64,000 nucleotides of DNA. It comes from Serripes groenlandicus. Taxonomy: Eukaryota > Mollusca > Bivalvia > Cardiida > Cardiidae. Positions 50,556-64,000 of this stretch are shown here, piece by piece. The notes below the pieces were generated by a model. It saw only the letters and a list, made by a program, of their open reading frames with translations, was not told the DNA's origin and did no database searches. Position 1 is the stretch's first letter, and each line of letters opens with the position of its first letter. The position numbers and the translations under genes were made by a program. The stretch covers positions 17,484,433 through 17,548,432 of the forward strand of contig JASEVX010000003.1 of assembly GCA_031761405.1 (NCBI GenBank), written 5' to 3'.

Positions 50556-51239
50556 TGAAATATAAAATGATCCATAAGACTAATAACGGAAATTGAATGA
50601 ACCCTAACTTATAACTCTTTCATTTAATATCAATTTTGGAACAGGCATTGTCTGTTTTAGTTATCAAAATCAAAATGATCATCAAGGTTCATAATAAAAA
50701 GTATGAGATAATCTCTTTATCACATTTTATAAAGACTAGATATGTCTGTGACACAATTCATCTATATGTACCATAACAATTAATATAAAATGACAATAGA
50801 AACTATAATAAGTATAATAAGAAATACTATCTGAAACTCTATTCGCCGAGTAGTCCTGCGATTCTAACCATCTAACACATTCACACAGGCCTGTGTATTG
50901 CGTGACAGAGTGTTACACAATGTGTACAGAACGCTCAGATACAAGTTGAACAATTACGTAATCATTATTTGCTGACGTAAATAATGACGTATCAATGAAT
51001 GTTTTAACAGTGTCCGTGTCACTATATATTGAAGGCGAACGAAGGGGATATTTATAGGGCTACACTAACATAACTTTGTCAGAAACAACATATAGCCATA
51101 TTTTACATGTAGGCAGATAATGCATGCTCATCTGTGTTGACTCTGCATAAAGGCAACACGAACCCTGATCAAGAGATGAGCATACTTTAAGCTGACTTTA
51201 CACACATATATAAGAATGTGGTCGGTGCTCTACTCGGAG
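50556..51239. other. Intergenic, possible promoter side of the B-box/NHL gene
   Basis: AT-rich and without recognised repeats or coding sequence. No promoter element can be supported from sequence alone. Confidence 0.35.
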
Positions 51240-51625
51240 AACTGTAAAATTTAATATAAATCCGCACATCAATTTTTTTTTTGGAAGTGTAAAGCTAAGA
51301 TCGGCATTCACTAGAATAGTTTTTTTAAAGGTGTAAAGATTAATATTGGTCCGCATATCAATGTTCCTTTTAAAGTGTGAAGATAAAGATCGGAGATCAT
51401 ATCAATGGTATTTTTTAAATGTCAATACGAAGATCAGCCCGCATATCTAAAGTTTTTTTTAGAATTCAAAAATGAAGATCAGACCTCACCGTCACGTCAA
51501 TGATATTTTAAAATGTAAATATATGAAGATCGGCCCGCACATCAATGGTATTTCAAAATGTAAATATGAAGATCGACATGTACATCAATGGTATTTTTAG
51601 AATGTAAATATGAAGATCAGCCCGC

Positions 51626-51670
<45 letters not shown>

Positions 51671-54600
51671 AGTACAAAGATCAGCTCGCACATCATGGTA
51701 TTTTTTAAAAGTAAAAACGAAGATCAGCCTGCACATCAATGGTACATTTTAAATGTAAAAACGGAGATCAGCATGCACATCAATGATATTTTTTAAATGT
51801 AAAATGAAGATCAGCAATTATATCAATGGTATTTTTTAAATGTAAATATGAAGATCAGTATTCACAGCAATGGTTTTCTTCAAAATGAAAATACAAAGAT
51901 CAGCCCGCACATCTATGGTATTTTTTAAAATGTAAATACGAAGATCAGCATGCACGTCAATGTTATTTCTTTAAATGTAAATATGAAGTTCAGACCTCAC
52001 GTCAATGATAATTTAAAATGTATATATGAAGATCGGCCCACACATATTATGGTATTTTTAAAATTTAAATATGAAGATCAGCGAGCACGTCAATGGTATT
52101 TCTTTCAATGTAAATATGAAGATCAGACCTCACGTCAATGATATTTTAAAATGTAAATATATGAAGATCGGCCCGCACATCAATGGTATTTCAAAATGTA
52201 TATAGGTCGACATGTACATCAATGGTATTTTTAGAATGTAAATATGAAGATCAGCCCGCAATTTGATGGTATTTTTAATATGTAAATACAATGATCAACT
52301 CGCACATCATGGGTTTTTTTTAAATGTAAAAACGAAGATCAGCCTGCACATCAATGGTACATTTTAAATGTAAAAACCGAGATCAGCATGCACATCAATG
52401 ATATTTTTTAAATGTAAAAATGAAGATCAGCATGCACATCAATGGTATTTCTTTCAATGTAAATATGAAGATCAGACCTCACGTCAATGATATTTTAAAA
52501 TGTAAATATATGAAGATCGGCCCGCACATCAATGGTATTTCAAAATGTATATAGGTCGACATGTACATCAATGGTATTTTTAGAATGTAAATATGAAGAT
52601 CAGCCCGCAATTTGATGGTATTTTTAATATGTAAATACAATGATCAACTCGCACATCATGGTTTTTTTTTAAATGTAAAAACGAAGATCAGCCTGCACAT
52701 CAATGGTACATTTTAAATGTAAAAACGGAGATCAGCATGCACATCAATGGTATTTCTTTCAATGTAAATATGAAGATCAGCATTCACATCAATGGTTTTC
52801 TTTAAAATGTAAATACGAAGATCAGCCCAACATATTATGGTATTTTTAAAATGTAAATACAAAGATCAGCATGCACGTCAATGGTATTTCTTTCAATGTA
52901 AATATGAAGATCAGACCTCACGTCAATGGTATTTTTTAAATGTAAAAACGCGAAGATCAGCATGCACATAAATGGTACGTTTTAAATGTAAATATGAAGA
53001 TCAGCATTCACAGCATTTCTTCAAAATGTAAATACAAAGATCAGCCCGCACATCTATGGTATTTTTTAAAATGTAAATACGAAGATCAGCATGCACGTCA
53101 ATGTTATTTCTTTTAATGTAAATATGAAGATCAGACCTCAAGTCAATGATATTTTAAAATGTAAATATGAAGATCGGCCCGTGTGTCAATGATATTTCAA
53201 AATGTATATATGAGGATCGACCCGCACATCAATGGTATTATTAAATGTAAATATGAAGATCGACCCGCACATCAATGGTATTATTAAATGTAAATATGAA
53301 GATCGACCCGCACATCAATGGTATTATTAAATGTAAAAATGAAGATCGGCCCGCACATCAATGGTATTATTAAATGTAAATATGAAGATCGACCCGCACA
53401 TCAATGGTATTATTAAATGTATATATGAAGATCGGCCCGCACATCAATGGTATTATTAAATGTAAATATGAAGATCGGCCCGCACATCAATGGTATTATT
53501 AAATGTAAATAGTCAGATCATCATTTACATCAATGGTATTTTTAGAATGTAAATATGAAGATCAGCCCGCACTTTGATGGTATTTTTAATATGTAAGTAC
53601 AAAGATCAGCTTGCTCATCATGGTATTTCTTAAATAAAAACATGAAGATCAGGCCGCACATCAATGGTACATTTCAAAATGTAAATAGTCAGATCAACAT
53701 GCTCGTCAATAGTATTTTTTAAATGTAAATATGAAGATCAGTCTACACATCTATGATATTTTTTAGAATTTAAAAATGAAGATCATCCCGCACGTCAATG
53801 ATTTTTTTTTTATATGTAAATATGAAGATCAGCCCGCAGGTCAATGGTATTTTAAAATGTATATACAAAGATTGAACCGCACATAATGGCATTATAAAAT
53901 GTAAATATAAAGATCGACTTGAACATTAATGGTATTATAAAATGTAAATATGAAGATCGACCCGCACATCAATGGTATTATTAAATGTAAATATGAAGAT
54001 CGACCCGCACATCAATGGTATTATTAAATGTAAATATGAAGATCAGCCCGCAGGTCAATTATATTTTAAAATGTATATACAAAGATTGAACCACACATAA
54101 TGGCATTATAAAATGTAAATATGAAGATCGACTCGCACATCAATGGTATTTTCAGAATGTAAATATGAAGATCAGCCAGCACTTTGATGGTATTTTTAAT
54201 ATGTAAGTACAAAGATCAGCTCGCACATCATGGTATTTCTTAAATGAAAACATGAAGATCAGGCCACACATCAATGGTATTATTAAATGTAAATATGAAG
54301 ATCGGCCTGCACATCAATGGTATTATAAAATGTAAATATGAAGATCGACCCGCACATCAATGGTATTTTAACATGTAAATAGTCAGATAAACCTGCACTT
54401 CAATGGTATTATTAAATGTGAATATGAAGATCGACTCGCACATCAATGGTATTATTAAATGTAAATATGAAGATCGACTCGCACATCAATGGTATTATTT
54501 AATGTATATATGAAGATCGACTCGCACATCAATTTTATTATTAAATGTAAATATGAAGATCGACTCGCACATCAATGGTATTATTAAATGTATATATGAA

Positions 54601-57600
54601 GATCGACTCGCACAGCAATGGTATTATTAAATGTATAAATATTAAGATCGACTCGCACATCAATGGTATTATTAAATGTAAATATGAAGATCGACTCGCA
54701 CATCAATGGTATTATTTAATGTATATATGAAGATCGACTCGCACATCAATTTTATTATTAAATGTAAATATGAAGATCGACTCGCACATCAATGGTATTA
54801 TTAAATGTATATATGAAGATCGACTCGCACATCAATGGTATTATTAAATGTAAATATGAAGATCGACTCGCACATCAATGGTATTATTTAATGTAAATAT
54901 GAAGATCGACTCGCACATCAATGGTATTATAAAATGTAAATATGAAGATCGACTCGCACACCAATGGTATTATTAATTGTATATATGAAGATCAACTCGC
55001 ACATCAATGGTATTATTAAATGTATATATGAAGATCGACTCGCACATCAATGGTATTATTAAATGTATATATGAAGATCGACTCGCACATCAATTTTATT
55101 ATTAAATGTAAATATGAAGATCGACTCGCACATCAATGGTATTATTAAATGTAAATATGAAGATCGACTCGCACATCATTGGTATTATTAAATGTAAATA
55201 TGAAGATCGACTCGCACATCAATGGTATTATTAAATGTGAATATGAAGATCGACTCGCACATCAATGGTATTATAAAATGTAAATATGAAGATCGACTCG
55301 CACATCAATGGTATTATTAAATGTATATATGAAGATCGACTAGCACATCAATGGTATTATTAAATGTATATATGAAGATCGACTCGCACATCAATGGTAT
55401 TATTAAATGTAAATATGAAGATCGACTTGCACATCAATGGTATTATTAAATGTAAATATGAAGATCGACCTGCAAATCAATGTTATTTCAACATGTAAAT
55501 AGTCAGATCAACATGTACATCAATGGTATTATTAAATGTAAATATGAAGATCCACTCGCACATCAATTTTATTATTAAATGTAAATATGAAGATCGACTC
55601 GCACATCAATGGTATTATTTAATGTATATATGAAGATCGACTCGCACATCAATTTTATTATTAAATGTAAATATGAAGATCGACTCGCACATCAATGGTA
55701 TTATTAAATGTATATATGAAGATCGACTCGCACATCAATGGTATTATTAAATGTAAATATGAAGATCGACTCGCACATCAATGGTATTATTTAATGTAAA
55801 TATGAAGATCGACTCGCACATCAATGGTATTATAAAATGTAAATATGAAGATCGACTCGCACACCAATGGTATTATTAATTGTATATATGAAGATCAACT
55901 CGCACATCAATGGTATTATTAAATGTATATATGAAGATCGACTCGCACATCAATGGTATTATTAAATGTATATATGAAGATCGACTCACACATCAATTTT
56001 ATTATTAAATGTAAATATGAAGATCGACTCGCACATCAATGGTATTATTAAATGTAAATATGAAGATCGACTCGCACATCATTGGTATTATTAAATGTAA
56101 ATATGAAGATCGACTCGCACATCAATGGTATTATAAAATGTAAATATGAAGATCGACTCGCACATCAATGGTATTATTAAATGTATATATGAAGATCGAC
56201 TAGCACATCAATGGTATTATTAAATGTATATATGAAGATCGACTCGCACATCAATGGTATTATTAAATGTAAATATGAAGATCGACTCGCACATCAATGG
56301 TATTATTAAATGTAAATATGAAGATCGACCTGCAAATCAATGTTATTTCAACATGTAAATAGTCAGATCAACATGTACATCAATGGTATTATTAAATGTA
56401 AATATGAAGATCCACTCGCACATCAATTTTATTATTAAATGTAAATATGAAGATCGACTCGCACATCAATGGTATTATAAAATGTAAATATGAAGATCGA
56501 CCCGCACATCAATGGTATTATTAAATGTATATATGAAGATCGGCCCGCACATCAATGGTATTATTAAATGTAAATATGAAGATCGGCCCACACATCAATG
56601 GTATTATTAAATGTAAATAGTCAGATCATCATTTACATCAATGGTATTTTTAGAATGTAAATATGAAGATCAGCCCATACTTTGATGGTATTTTTAATAT
56701 GTAAGTACAAAGATCAGCTTGCTCATCATGGTATTTCTTAAATAAAAACATGAAGATCAGGCCGCACATCAATGGTACATTTCAAAATGTAAATAGTCAG
56801 ATCAACATGCTCGTCAATAGTATTTTTTAAATGTAAATATGAAGATCAGTCTACACATCTATGATATTTTTTAGAATTTAAAAATGAAGATCATCCCGCA
56901 CGTCAATGATTTTTTTTTTATATGTAAATATGAAGATCAGCCCGCAGGTCAATGGTATTTTAAAATGTATATACAAAGATTGAACCGCACATAATGGCAT
57001 TATAAAATGTAAATATAAAGATCGACTTGAACATCAATGGTATTATAAAATGTAAATATGAAGATCGACCCGCACATCAATGGTATTATTAAATGTAAAT
57101 ATGAAGATCGACTCGCACATCAATGGTATTATTAAATGTATATATGAAGATCGACTCGCACATCAATGGTATTATAAAATGTAAATATGAAGATCGACTC
57201 GCACATCAATGGTATTATTAAATGTATATATGAAGATCGACTCGCACATCAATTTTATTATTAAATTTAAATATGAAGATCGACTCGCACATCAATGGTA
57301 TTATTAAATGTATATATGAAGATCGACTCGCACATCAATGTTATCATTAAATGTAAATATGAAGATCGACTCGCACATCAATGGTATTATTAAATGTAAA
57401 TATGAAGATCGACTCGCGCATCAATGGTATTATAAAATGTAAATATGAAGATCGACTCGCACATCAATGGTATTATTAAATGTAAAAATGAAGATTGACT
57501 CGCACATCAATGGTACTTCAACATGTAAATAGTCATATCAACATGAACGTCAATGGTGTTTTTAAAATGTTAAAATGAAGATCGACATGCACCTCGATGG

Positions 57601-57770
57601 TTGTTTTAAAATATAAATATGCAGATCGACATGCACATCAACAGTATTTTTTAAATGTAAATATAAAAATGACCCTGCACATCTAAGGTATTTTTATAAT
57701 GTTAATATAAAGATCAGCCTGCACATCTACGGTATTTGTAAATACAACATGCACATCAACGAGAGAAGAT
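51240..57770 (+). repeat. 43-bp minisatellite array, 6.5 kb, with higher-order structure
   Basis: About 150 units of the type TAAATATGAAGATCGACTCG plus CACATCAATGGTATTATT. The left third is diverged (AGATCAGCCCGCACATC variants), the centre 53200-57500 homogeneous. Block copies recur at about 349 bp (52097/52446), 860 bp (55469/56329) and 3110 bp (53867/56977). An (AT)n tract of about 40 bp lies at 51630-51667. Confidence 0.95.
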
Positions 57771-58160
57771 CAAATATGTCGATATTATTTTGACAATTTT
57801 GATATTAAAATTGTAGAAGACGAATTTCATGTATTCTTTAAATGTTTTAAATACAGACAAGGAAGACAATTATATATTTATGCATGGTGTACTGGAGACA
57901 GGATTTCTAGAATTTTGTAAATCTTATGCAAAAGTTAAAAAATGACAAAATAAAAAAAAATAGTTTTTTTCGTTAATGAAATAACGAAACACAAAGATAA
58001 ACAATAATCTTAAATTATATTTATATAAGAATACACAACTCAAAAATGAGAACTTTACTACTCGCTCTGGACTTTACAACCGCCCTGTTGTCGGCGTCCA
58101 GTTAATTTTTTAGGGCAAGCTGGCATTTTCATTTATAACTACAATACCCTTCATTTAAAT
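57771..58160. other. AT-rich spacer with a family A 5' fragment
   Basis: 58045-58150 carries GAGAACTTTACTACTCGCTC and TAGGGCAAGCTGGCATTTTC, diverged A1-type sequence. The rest is AT-rich with no gene. Confidence 0.45.
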
Positions 58161-58169
58161 CCCTTCATA

Positions 58170-58880
58170 CTTCATGCAATGAATATGAAGATATGCATGC
58201 ACATCAATAGTAGTTATGCAGATCAGTGGTATATTTCAAATGTAAATATGAAGATCTCTATACTCATCAATGATATTTTTGAAATGGAAAGATCGGCACT
58301 AACATCAATGATATTTAAAAAAATGTTAAGATCGGCTCGCATATCAAATATATTTTTTTAAAGTTTAAGAACAGTTTAAGATCAGCACGTACATCAATGA
58401 TCATTTGAAATGTAAAGATTGGCAGCACATCAAATAGATCATTGGTGTGCAAGCCAATCTTACCCTTTCTAAAATACCATTGGTCTGTGGGTCGATCTTC
58501 ACAATAAAATAATATCATTGATGTGCTCTCAGATCTTGAAATTTACATTTCAAAATAATCATTGATAAAACGTAGAATGCCAAATTTTACATTTTAAAAA
58601 TATCATTAGTGTGCTGGCCGATATTTTCATTTTAAAACTATCAGAGGTGTGCAGGCCGATCTTTACATTAAAACAATATCATTGATGTGCTGGCAGATCT
58701 TGAAATTTACATTTCAAACAATCATTGATATGCGGACCGATCTTTACATTTAAAAAATAATTATTGTTTAGCGGGCATCATTGGTGTGCGGACCGATCTT
58801 AAAAAAAATCTTGAAAATGTCATTGGTGTGCCGGCTGATCTTACCCTTTTAACAATATCATTGGTATGCTAGCCAAATAT
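58170..58880. repeat. Diverged satellite relics in opposite orientations
   Basis: 58170-58430 has + orientation units (ATGAAGATATGCATGCACAT, AGATCAGTGG). From about 58440 to 58880 units are inverted (ATCATTGATGTGCTGGCAGA, GCCGATCTTTACATT). The turn lies near 58430-58440. Confidence 0.75.
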
Positions 58881-61800
58881 TTCGCGGATTGACAAACAGG
58901 AACTTCAGATGACCTTATGGACCAACCGGTATACCCGGAACTTATCTGTTTGTGTCAGCCGGCGTAGCTAGAAGTCAGTTTTATGTCTGAATAGCCTAAA
59001 CCTCAGCAGCCGGAAAATATATATTATATTATGAATGTTTGTCCGTAAGCGCGCTAAATTAGCTTCGTTTGGCATTAGCTGCCTGTCCGTAGAATTGTAC
59101 ATGGAGCGATTATGCACCCACCCTGTTTGAGACTTTTTAGGCAACCTGACACTTGCAAGATGCAAGTATTCCATGCCGGCTTCTAGATGCATACTGTGCC
59201 GTTTCATCAAAATGCGGAATAGTAAAGGGTGAATACATCGTTCAGTCTAATGCACTCGCACAAAGTTGAACAAGATACTTTCGTGAAACAGATAATACAA
59301 GCATTACCGTCGGTACCGTGTCTTCATATTTAAGAATACAGTGGACTAAATGATGAATTCAGATGTACGAGGTCAATTGCTTTTCGCAGTGACCGTCCTC
59401 AAAAGTTTAATGTGGGATGTGAAGCAGGTCCGCAGACTAACTCCGGTTTAACGTTGTCAACATAATTACATAGACGTTTACATGTTAAGCACGCCACGTC
59501 TAAGTTCATGGTTATATTGAATCAATCAAAATTAAAACATGACTTATAAAATCATGTTCGCTACGTCTAAAATAATGTTTAAATTGAATCAATATAATAA
59601 AAACATGACTTTAAAAATTTATGTACGGGTCGCATAATTACCTAATAAAGTAAAATGTAATACGTATTTTAAGGCAACTTACCAAAATTCCTGCTGTTGA
59701 TAAATAAATATATATTTCCTGTCTCATTCACGCTTTCTTTTTACACTTTAAAATATACGTCAGGCCTTTGTGGAAGTTTAAAGTCGACTGGCGGGCCTTA
59801 ATAATTATGCTCATATGATCCAGAAGTCACGTGGTACATTTCCTTATAAGGTATAATGCACCATAGAAACCGTGATATAAACAGATTTAACCTTTTACAC
59901 TATATCGGTAATTTTCCATCGTATGCTCTGAACAAATATTAATGCGAACGTTATAGTTAAATAACGTGTTTAAAATTCGTTTAATAGAAATGAGAAATGT
60001 CAAAGTTCAGACTTATTTCCTTTTCCAATAATGTTGTCATCTTTGTCAAGGGTAATACTCAAAAACAAGTAGTTATATACTGCTCAGTTGGTAACGTCAC
60101 TTAGCTATCAACCCCAACGTTTGCAATCTGAAACGAGTTTTCTTGTGCAAAAGTTAAACACGTTATGAGTGAATTCTCCTTTTGCCACTATACACTCGTC
60201 GCTTTTATAAGTAAACCTTTATTACTAGAGATGAGTCATGTCTTTGTGATTGTGGTCTCAAGATCGTTTACTGCGAATGTATTGTATGTTATAAAGGTGT
60301 TCGGTTGTTATAAACGCTCTAACAGAAATAACAAGAGAAAGTTGATGCAAGGCATCAATGTCGCCGGAAAAGACTGCATTGATTTATTTATGTATTCTTG
60401 ACTTTCCTTAGTCTATTCAAACATTAGGAACGTTGAAATGAAAACATTTGCTTATAAATTTTATATACATACCTATACATTAGGGTATCTATAAAAAATT
60501 AACGAAATGTGTACACATTTATCTTGGCTTAAATTTAATTTTGCTGTTGTTACTTATTTAAATAATAGTATTCATTCATATAATTTCAATGTTTGTCAAT
60601 CTTATTCGAATCACAAGGTAAATATCCTGGTATTGCTTTAAAGGGAGGTAATTTGAAGAAAACAAAAGTCTTCAAAAGGAGAAATATATCAGCATTACCG
60701 TCTACAGTTTAAATTGTTCTATTGTTTGTGGATTTAAAAATGTTCTTTTTTTCTTATTTCTACATGTACAACGAAATATTACGGCTTCTCTTTGACGCTT
60801 TGCGTCAAACATTCGTCTTGTACTTTTCTAAAATAAAATAATATCACTCGCTTTTTCATATCGAAATGCGCATGCGCGAAAATCGATGTTAAAGGTCACG
60901 AAACTACACAACAGAATAGGGTCTATATTTAGCTTAGAAACAGTATTCATGGATTAACATTATTAAATGAATTCTACACAAATCAAGACATCTCTTTGAA
61001 CATGAAAACAACATTTAGTAAGTTAAAATTGCTATTAAAAGGAGAATCCGAAATTGACCTCAATGATGACACATAAGAGTCTGCATTAGGGGGTGTTGGT
61101 TCACGTCTTGAAGGGACCACTTTTGTCTTCGTAAATAAGACAAAAAACTTAAATGCGAGTGAAATAAAAAAAACTGCAAACATTAAAAAATCGGAATATT
61201 TATTTCATTTTACATGTGTCATTTATTAGTGTTCGTAAACAACCACAATTGTAATATGTTCAAATCATCTAGATTTGTTTCTTTCTAATAATAAGCCGCC
61301 CTCCCATGTGATTTCCGAAAAGCTATTAAAAATAGAAGTCGCGGGCTTCTGCCCGGCGACTAATAAATAAGTAAATTTAATTGGTTGGTTTTTAACGTCG
61401 TTTTCAACGATATTTCAGTCACGGCGGCAAATATACCTAACGTGTACTCCCTTTTTCGTTTATTTTTTATTTTACCAGTATTTCATACAACATGCTTTCT
61501 AAGCAACCTGCTTCTTTCACACATACATGTAGCTTATTTTAGCATATTGGTAATCGAACGTGTATTGTAAAGGAAGTTGTTTATATATTTATGAAATGCA
61601 GCATACATGTATCTGCACTGCTTCCGACACCCTGTATCGTTACTCACGACAAACGCTTCTTTTGAGAGAAACGAAGTGAGTTCTCACGGCAAATAAACAA
61701 CACTTACAAGCTAGGGTTTTTGGGAAATTTGTTTTGACACCGGTGTCTTTTGTTTGGATAGTTGTTAAGACTCATTTTAGTAGGACAAAGGGAAACCTTT

Positions 61801-62277
61801 AATAAAATGCTCTCAAGAAGGACCCTTATTGTTATTGCTTCACCTGTTGGTACAGTTAAAAGGCACATAAGTGTAGTTAAAATTGATTAAAATTATATTA
61901 CGGTTGTTTGCTTTCAGGTGACTGTAGACAGCTCAAATGACTACAACTAATCATACGTAAATGAAGTATTCTCTTATTAACCGTGCCCAGTTTGAGATCT
62001 TTCTTATCGCTCCGCTTATTTATTTTTTCGTCTGAAAGTTTAGCCTTTTGTTTATGGAGATCTTCAATACCGTTCTTAAAATATTTTAAAAATCCATATT
62101 AATAATTCTACATGTGGTGATTAGTCATGGTTATACCCATGGTATGAGCAGAGTTAAATCTTACTCAGGATATTTTACACTTACAATAATCACATGTATA
62201 CATACACGTTACCATCCGTCAAACGACCATCTGATAGTTTCCTACATTTTGAAAATACAATTTATACGTGTAGACAA
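58881..62277. other. Intergenic, little recognised
   Basis: An 80-codon - strand ORF at 58968-59210 has no known motif. A MITE relic may lie at 60145-60300 (CTCCTTTTGCCACTATACAC). A - strand SINE tail (TTGGTTGGTTTTTAACGTCG, TTTCAGTCACGGCGGC) is at 61381-61425. No supported gene. Confidence 0.45.
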
Positions 62278-62287
62278 TCAACATTTA

Positions 62288-63001
62288 GGAGCCGGACAAA
62301 AGCTCCCATGGACAAAAGCTCTCATGCTATGTTTGACAGGGTGGACAAAAGCTCCCACATCATTTAGACAGGGTGGACAAAAGCTCCCACATAATTTAAA
62401 CAGGGTGGACAAAAGCTCCAACATCAATCGTTGAAACCGAAAACCTCCAATATCATCATGGAATAGAGCGATGTATACTATGTACACAACTTGTAGAAGG
62501 ACAGAACACTGTTAGTGAATTTCTTTGTGTTGTCGGACAATGTATAAGATTTAAGTAAATAGCTGTGCCAATGGCAATTACCAGACTGTGTGTTGTTTGA
62601 ATATGTATCATGAACTACTTCGAAAGCAGTTTTGTTTGTATATATTATATAGGTATATCCACTTTTCATTGTTTTATTATCATGATGTGCTATATGTTTT
62701 ACCCTAGTAGTTACCATATGTTATGTGTTGTGTGCTATAATGCTATAATGAAAACATTCAATAAGAAGTAAATGTACTCAACATCTTTACTGTCTGTCAC
62801 CTAATGACAACGACTAGGATGGCTCATCAATATGGGAACCTTTGTCCACCCTGTCAAAATGATATGGGACCCTTTGTCCACCATGTCAAAAAATAACGTG
62901 GGAGCTTTTGTCCACCCTGTTAAAATGATATGGGACCCTATGTCCACCCTGTCAAAAGTAGCATGGGAGCTTTTGTCCGTGGGAACTTTTGTCCTGTATT
63001 C
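62288..63001. mobile_element. Foldback-like element with tandem-repeat termini
   Basis: The left arm (62293-62436) has four to five units of about 35 bp (ACAGGGTGGACAAAAGCTCC). The right arm (62833-62993) has the same units inverted (GGGAGCTTTTGTCCACCCTG). TCAACATTTA directly flanks both sides (62278-62287 and 63002-63011). The 400-bp loop has no coding sequence. Long terminal inverted repeats built from tandem repeats are the hallmark of foldback elements. Confidence 0.8.
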
Positions 63002-63111
63002 TCAACATTTATGTAACGATTAACAATTGTTAAAATCAAAATGTGTCTTGAAAACACTTCGTTAACAATTGAACGATACTCGTATTTTTGTAAACTATCA
63101 ACCAATAATCA

Positions 63112-64000
63112 AACAAGAGATGTTAGTCAACCTTGACCGTTGACCCGATGACCTCAAAATCAATAGGGGTCATCTTCTGGTCACCCCAACCTCCATGTCA
63201 AGTTTCATGGACATGGGTGCAGGCAATGTCGAGTTATCAATCGAACAAGCTTTTCGCGTTCAAGGTTAGTCAGTGACCTTGACATTTGACCTAAAAATCA
63301 ATAGGTGTCATTATCTGGTCACCCCCAGCCTCCATGTTAAGTTTGAGGGGTGCAGGCAATGTCGAGTTATCAATTGGACAAGCTTTTCGCATTCAAGGTC
63401 ACTGTGACCTTGACCTTTGGCCCGATGACCACAACATCAATAAGGGTCATCTACTGGTTATCCCCAGCCTCCATGGCAAGATTGAGGGCCAATGGTGCAG
63501 GCAATGTCGATTTATCACTCGGACAAGCTTTTCGCGTTCAAGGTCACTGGGATCTTGACCTTTGACCCGATGACCTGAAAATCAATAGGGGTCATCAACT
63601 GGTCACCCCCAGCCTTCATGTCAAGTTTGAGGGCCATGGGTGCAGGCAATGTCGAATTATCACTCGGACAGGGTTTTCGCGTTCAAGGTCACTGCATGTG
63701 ATCTTGACATTTTGACCCAATGACTTCAAAATCATTAGAGTTCATCTACTGGTCACCCCCATCCTCCATGTCAAGTTTGAGGGCCGTGGGTGTAGGCAAT
63801 GTCGAGTTATCATTCGGACAAGCTTTTTGTGTTAATGGTCACACTGACATTGACCTTTGGCCCGATGATCTCAAAATCAACAGAGGTCATCAACTGGTCA
63901 CCTCCATCCTCCATGTCAAGTTTGACGGCCATGGGTGTAGGCAATGTCGAGTTATCACTTGGACAAGCTTTTTATGTTAAATGTCACTGTGACCTTGACC
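63112..64000 (-). mobile_element. Composite tandem-repeat element L (3' end at left, runs off window)
   Basis: AACAAGAGATG at the left is the inverse of a CTCTTGTT end. Six monomers of about 150 bp follow (GGTGCAGGCAATGTCGAGTT, GGACAAGCTTTTCGCGTTCA, GACCTTGACCTTTGACCCGA). The other end lies beyond the window. Confidence 0.65.

Noticed and set aside
51240..57770. Many short ORFs encoding repeated peptides (for example 51950-52141)
   Set aside because: They follow the 43-bp unit, which is not a multiple of three, so frames change each unit. There is no coding signal.
58968..59210. 80-codon - strand ORF as a gene
   Set aside because: No recognisable domain, no splice or poly(A) context. Kept only as a note.

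Overview
The window looks like a piece of an animal nuclear genome, most likely a bivalve mollusc. It is AT-rich, has one recognisable gene with long introns, and is full of repeats. These carry ends such as GGGCCATCATGGCCC followed by CTCTTGTT, which from general knowledge are abundant in bivalves. Species assignment is inference; no database was searched.

The main gene is the 3' part of SUPT6H (transcription elongation factor SPT6), + strand, from the left edge to the stop at 35002. Nine exons (245-351, 1072-1160, 6476-6591, 15116-15238, 15824-15984, 20883-21187, 28612-28847, 33129-33240, 34755-35002) join in frame to exactly 499 codons including the stop. They encode the end of the S1 domain, the whole tandem SH2 module and a TP/PSPR-rich tail ending [10 protein letters not shown]. 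Intron 5 also holds a candidate alternative terminal exon (17969-18002 plus a poly(A) signal). A second gene, on the - strand at 47986-49062, encodes a B-box-like zinc finger followed by a six-bladed NHL-type beta-propeller (TRIM-like, no RING). Candidate 5'UTR exons lie up to about 50555.

Almost everything else is repetitive. The most striking material is a set of about ten element families sharing one layout: a short 5' subterminal motif, a GC-rich simple repeat, 137-180 bp tandem monomers, the inverse of the 5' motif, a small hairpin, then CTTGTT or CTAGTT. Adjacent repeat copies supply empty sites showing insertion at TT with a net gain of two T. This resembles the non-autonomous rolling-circle (Helentron/HINE, pearl-like) elements. 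Several are nested (7189-14955, 2033-4494, 28900-32161) and share monomers across different ends. Other repeats are a TTAA-flanked piggyBac-like MITE (about 14 copies), a hAT-like element with 5-bp target duplication (24133-25462), a foldback-like element with a 10-bp duplication (62288-63001), tRNA-derived SINEs, a Crypton-like coding remnant (42936-43391) and minisatellites.

Region by region: 1-35002 SUPT6H with repeat-filled introns; 35003-41420 3' flank with MITEs, an 89-bp tandem array and another composite element; 41420-47985 sparse, with hairpins and the Crypton-like remnant; 47986-50555 the TRIM-like gene; 51240-57770 a 6.5-kb, 43-bp minisatellite with higher-order structure; 57770-62277 mostly featureless AT-rich DNA with inverted satellite relics; 62288-64000 the foldback element and the end of another tandem-repeat element. 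The two genes show no evident functional link.
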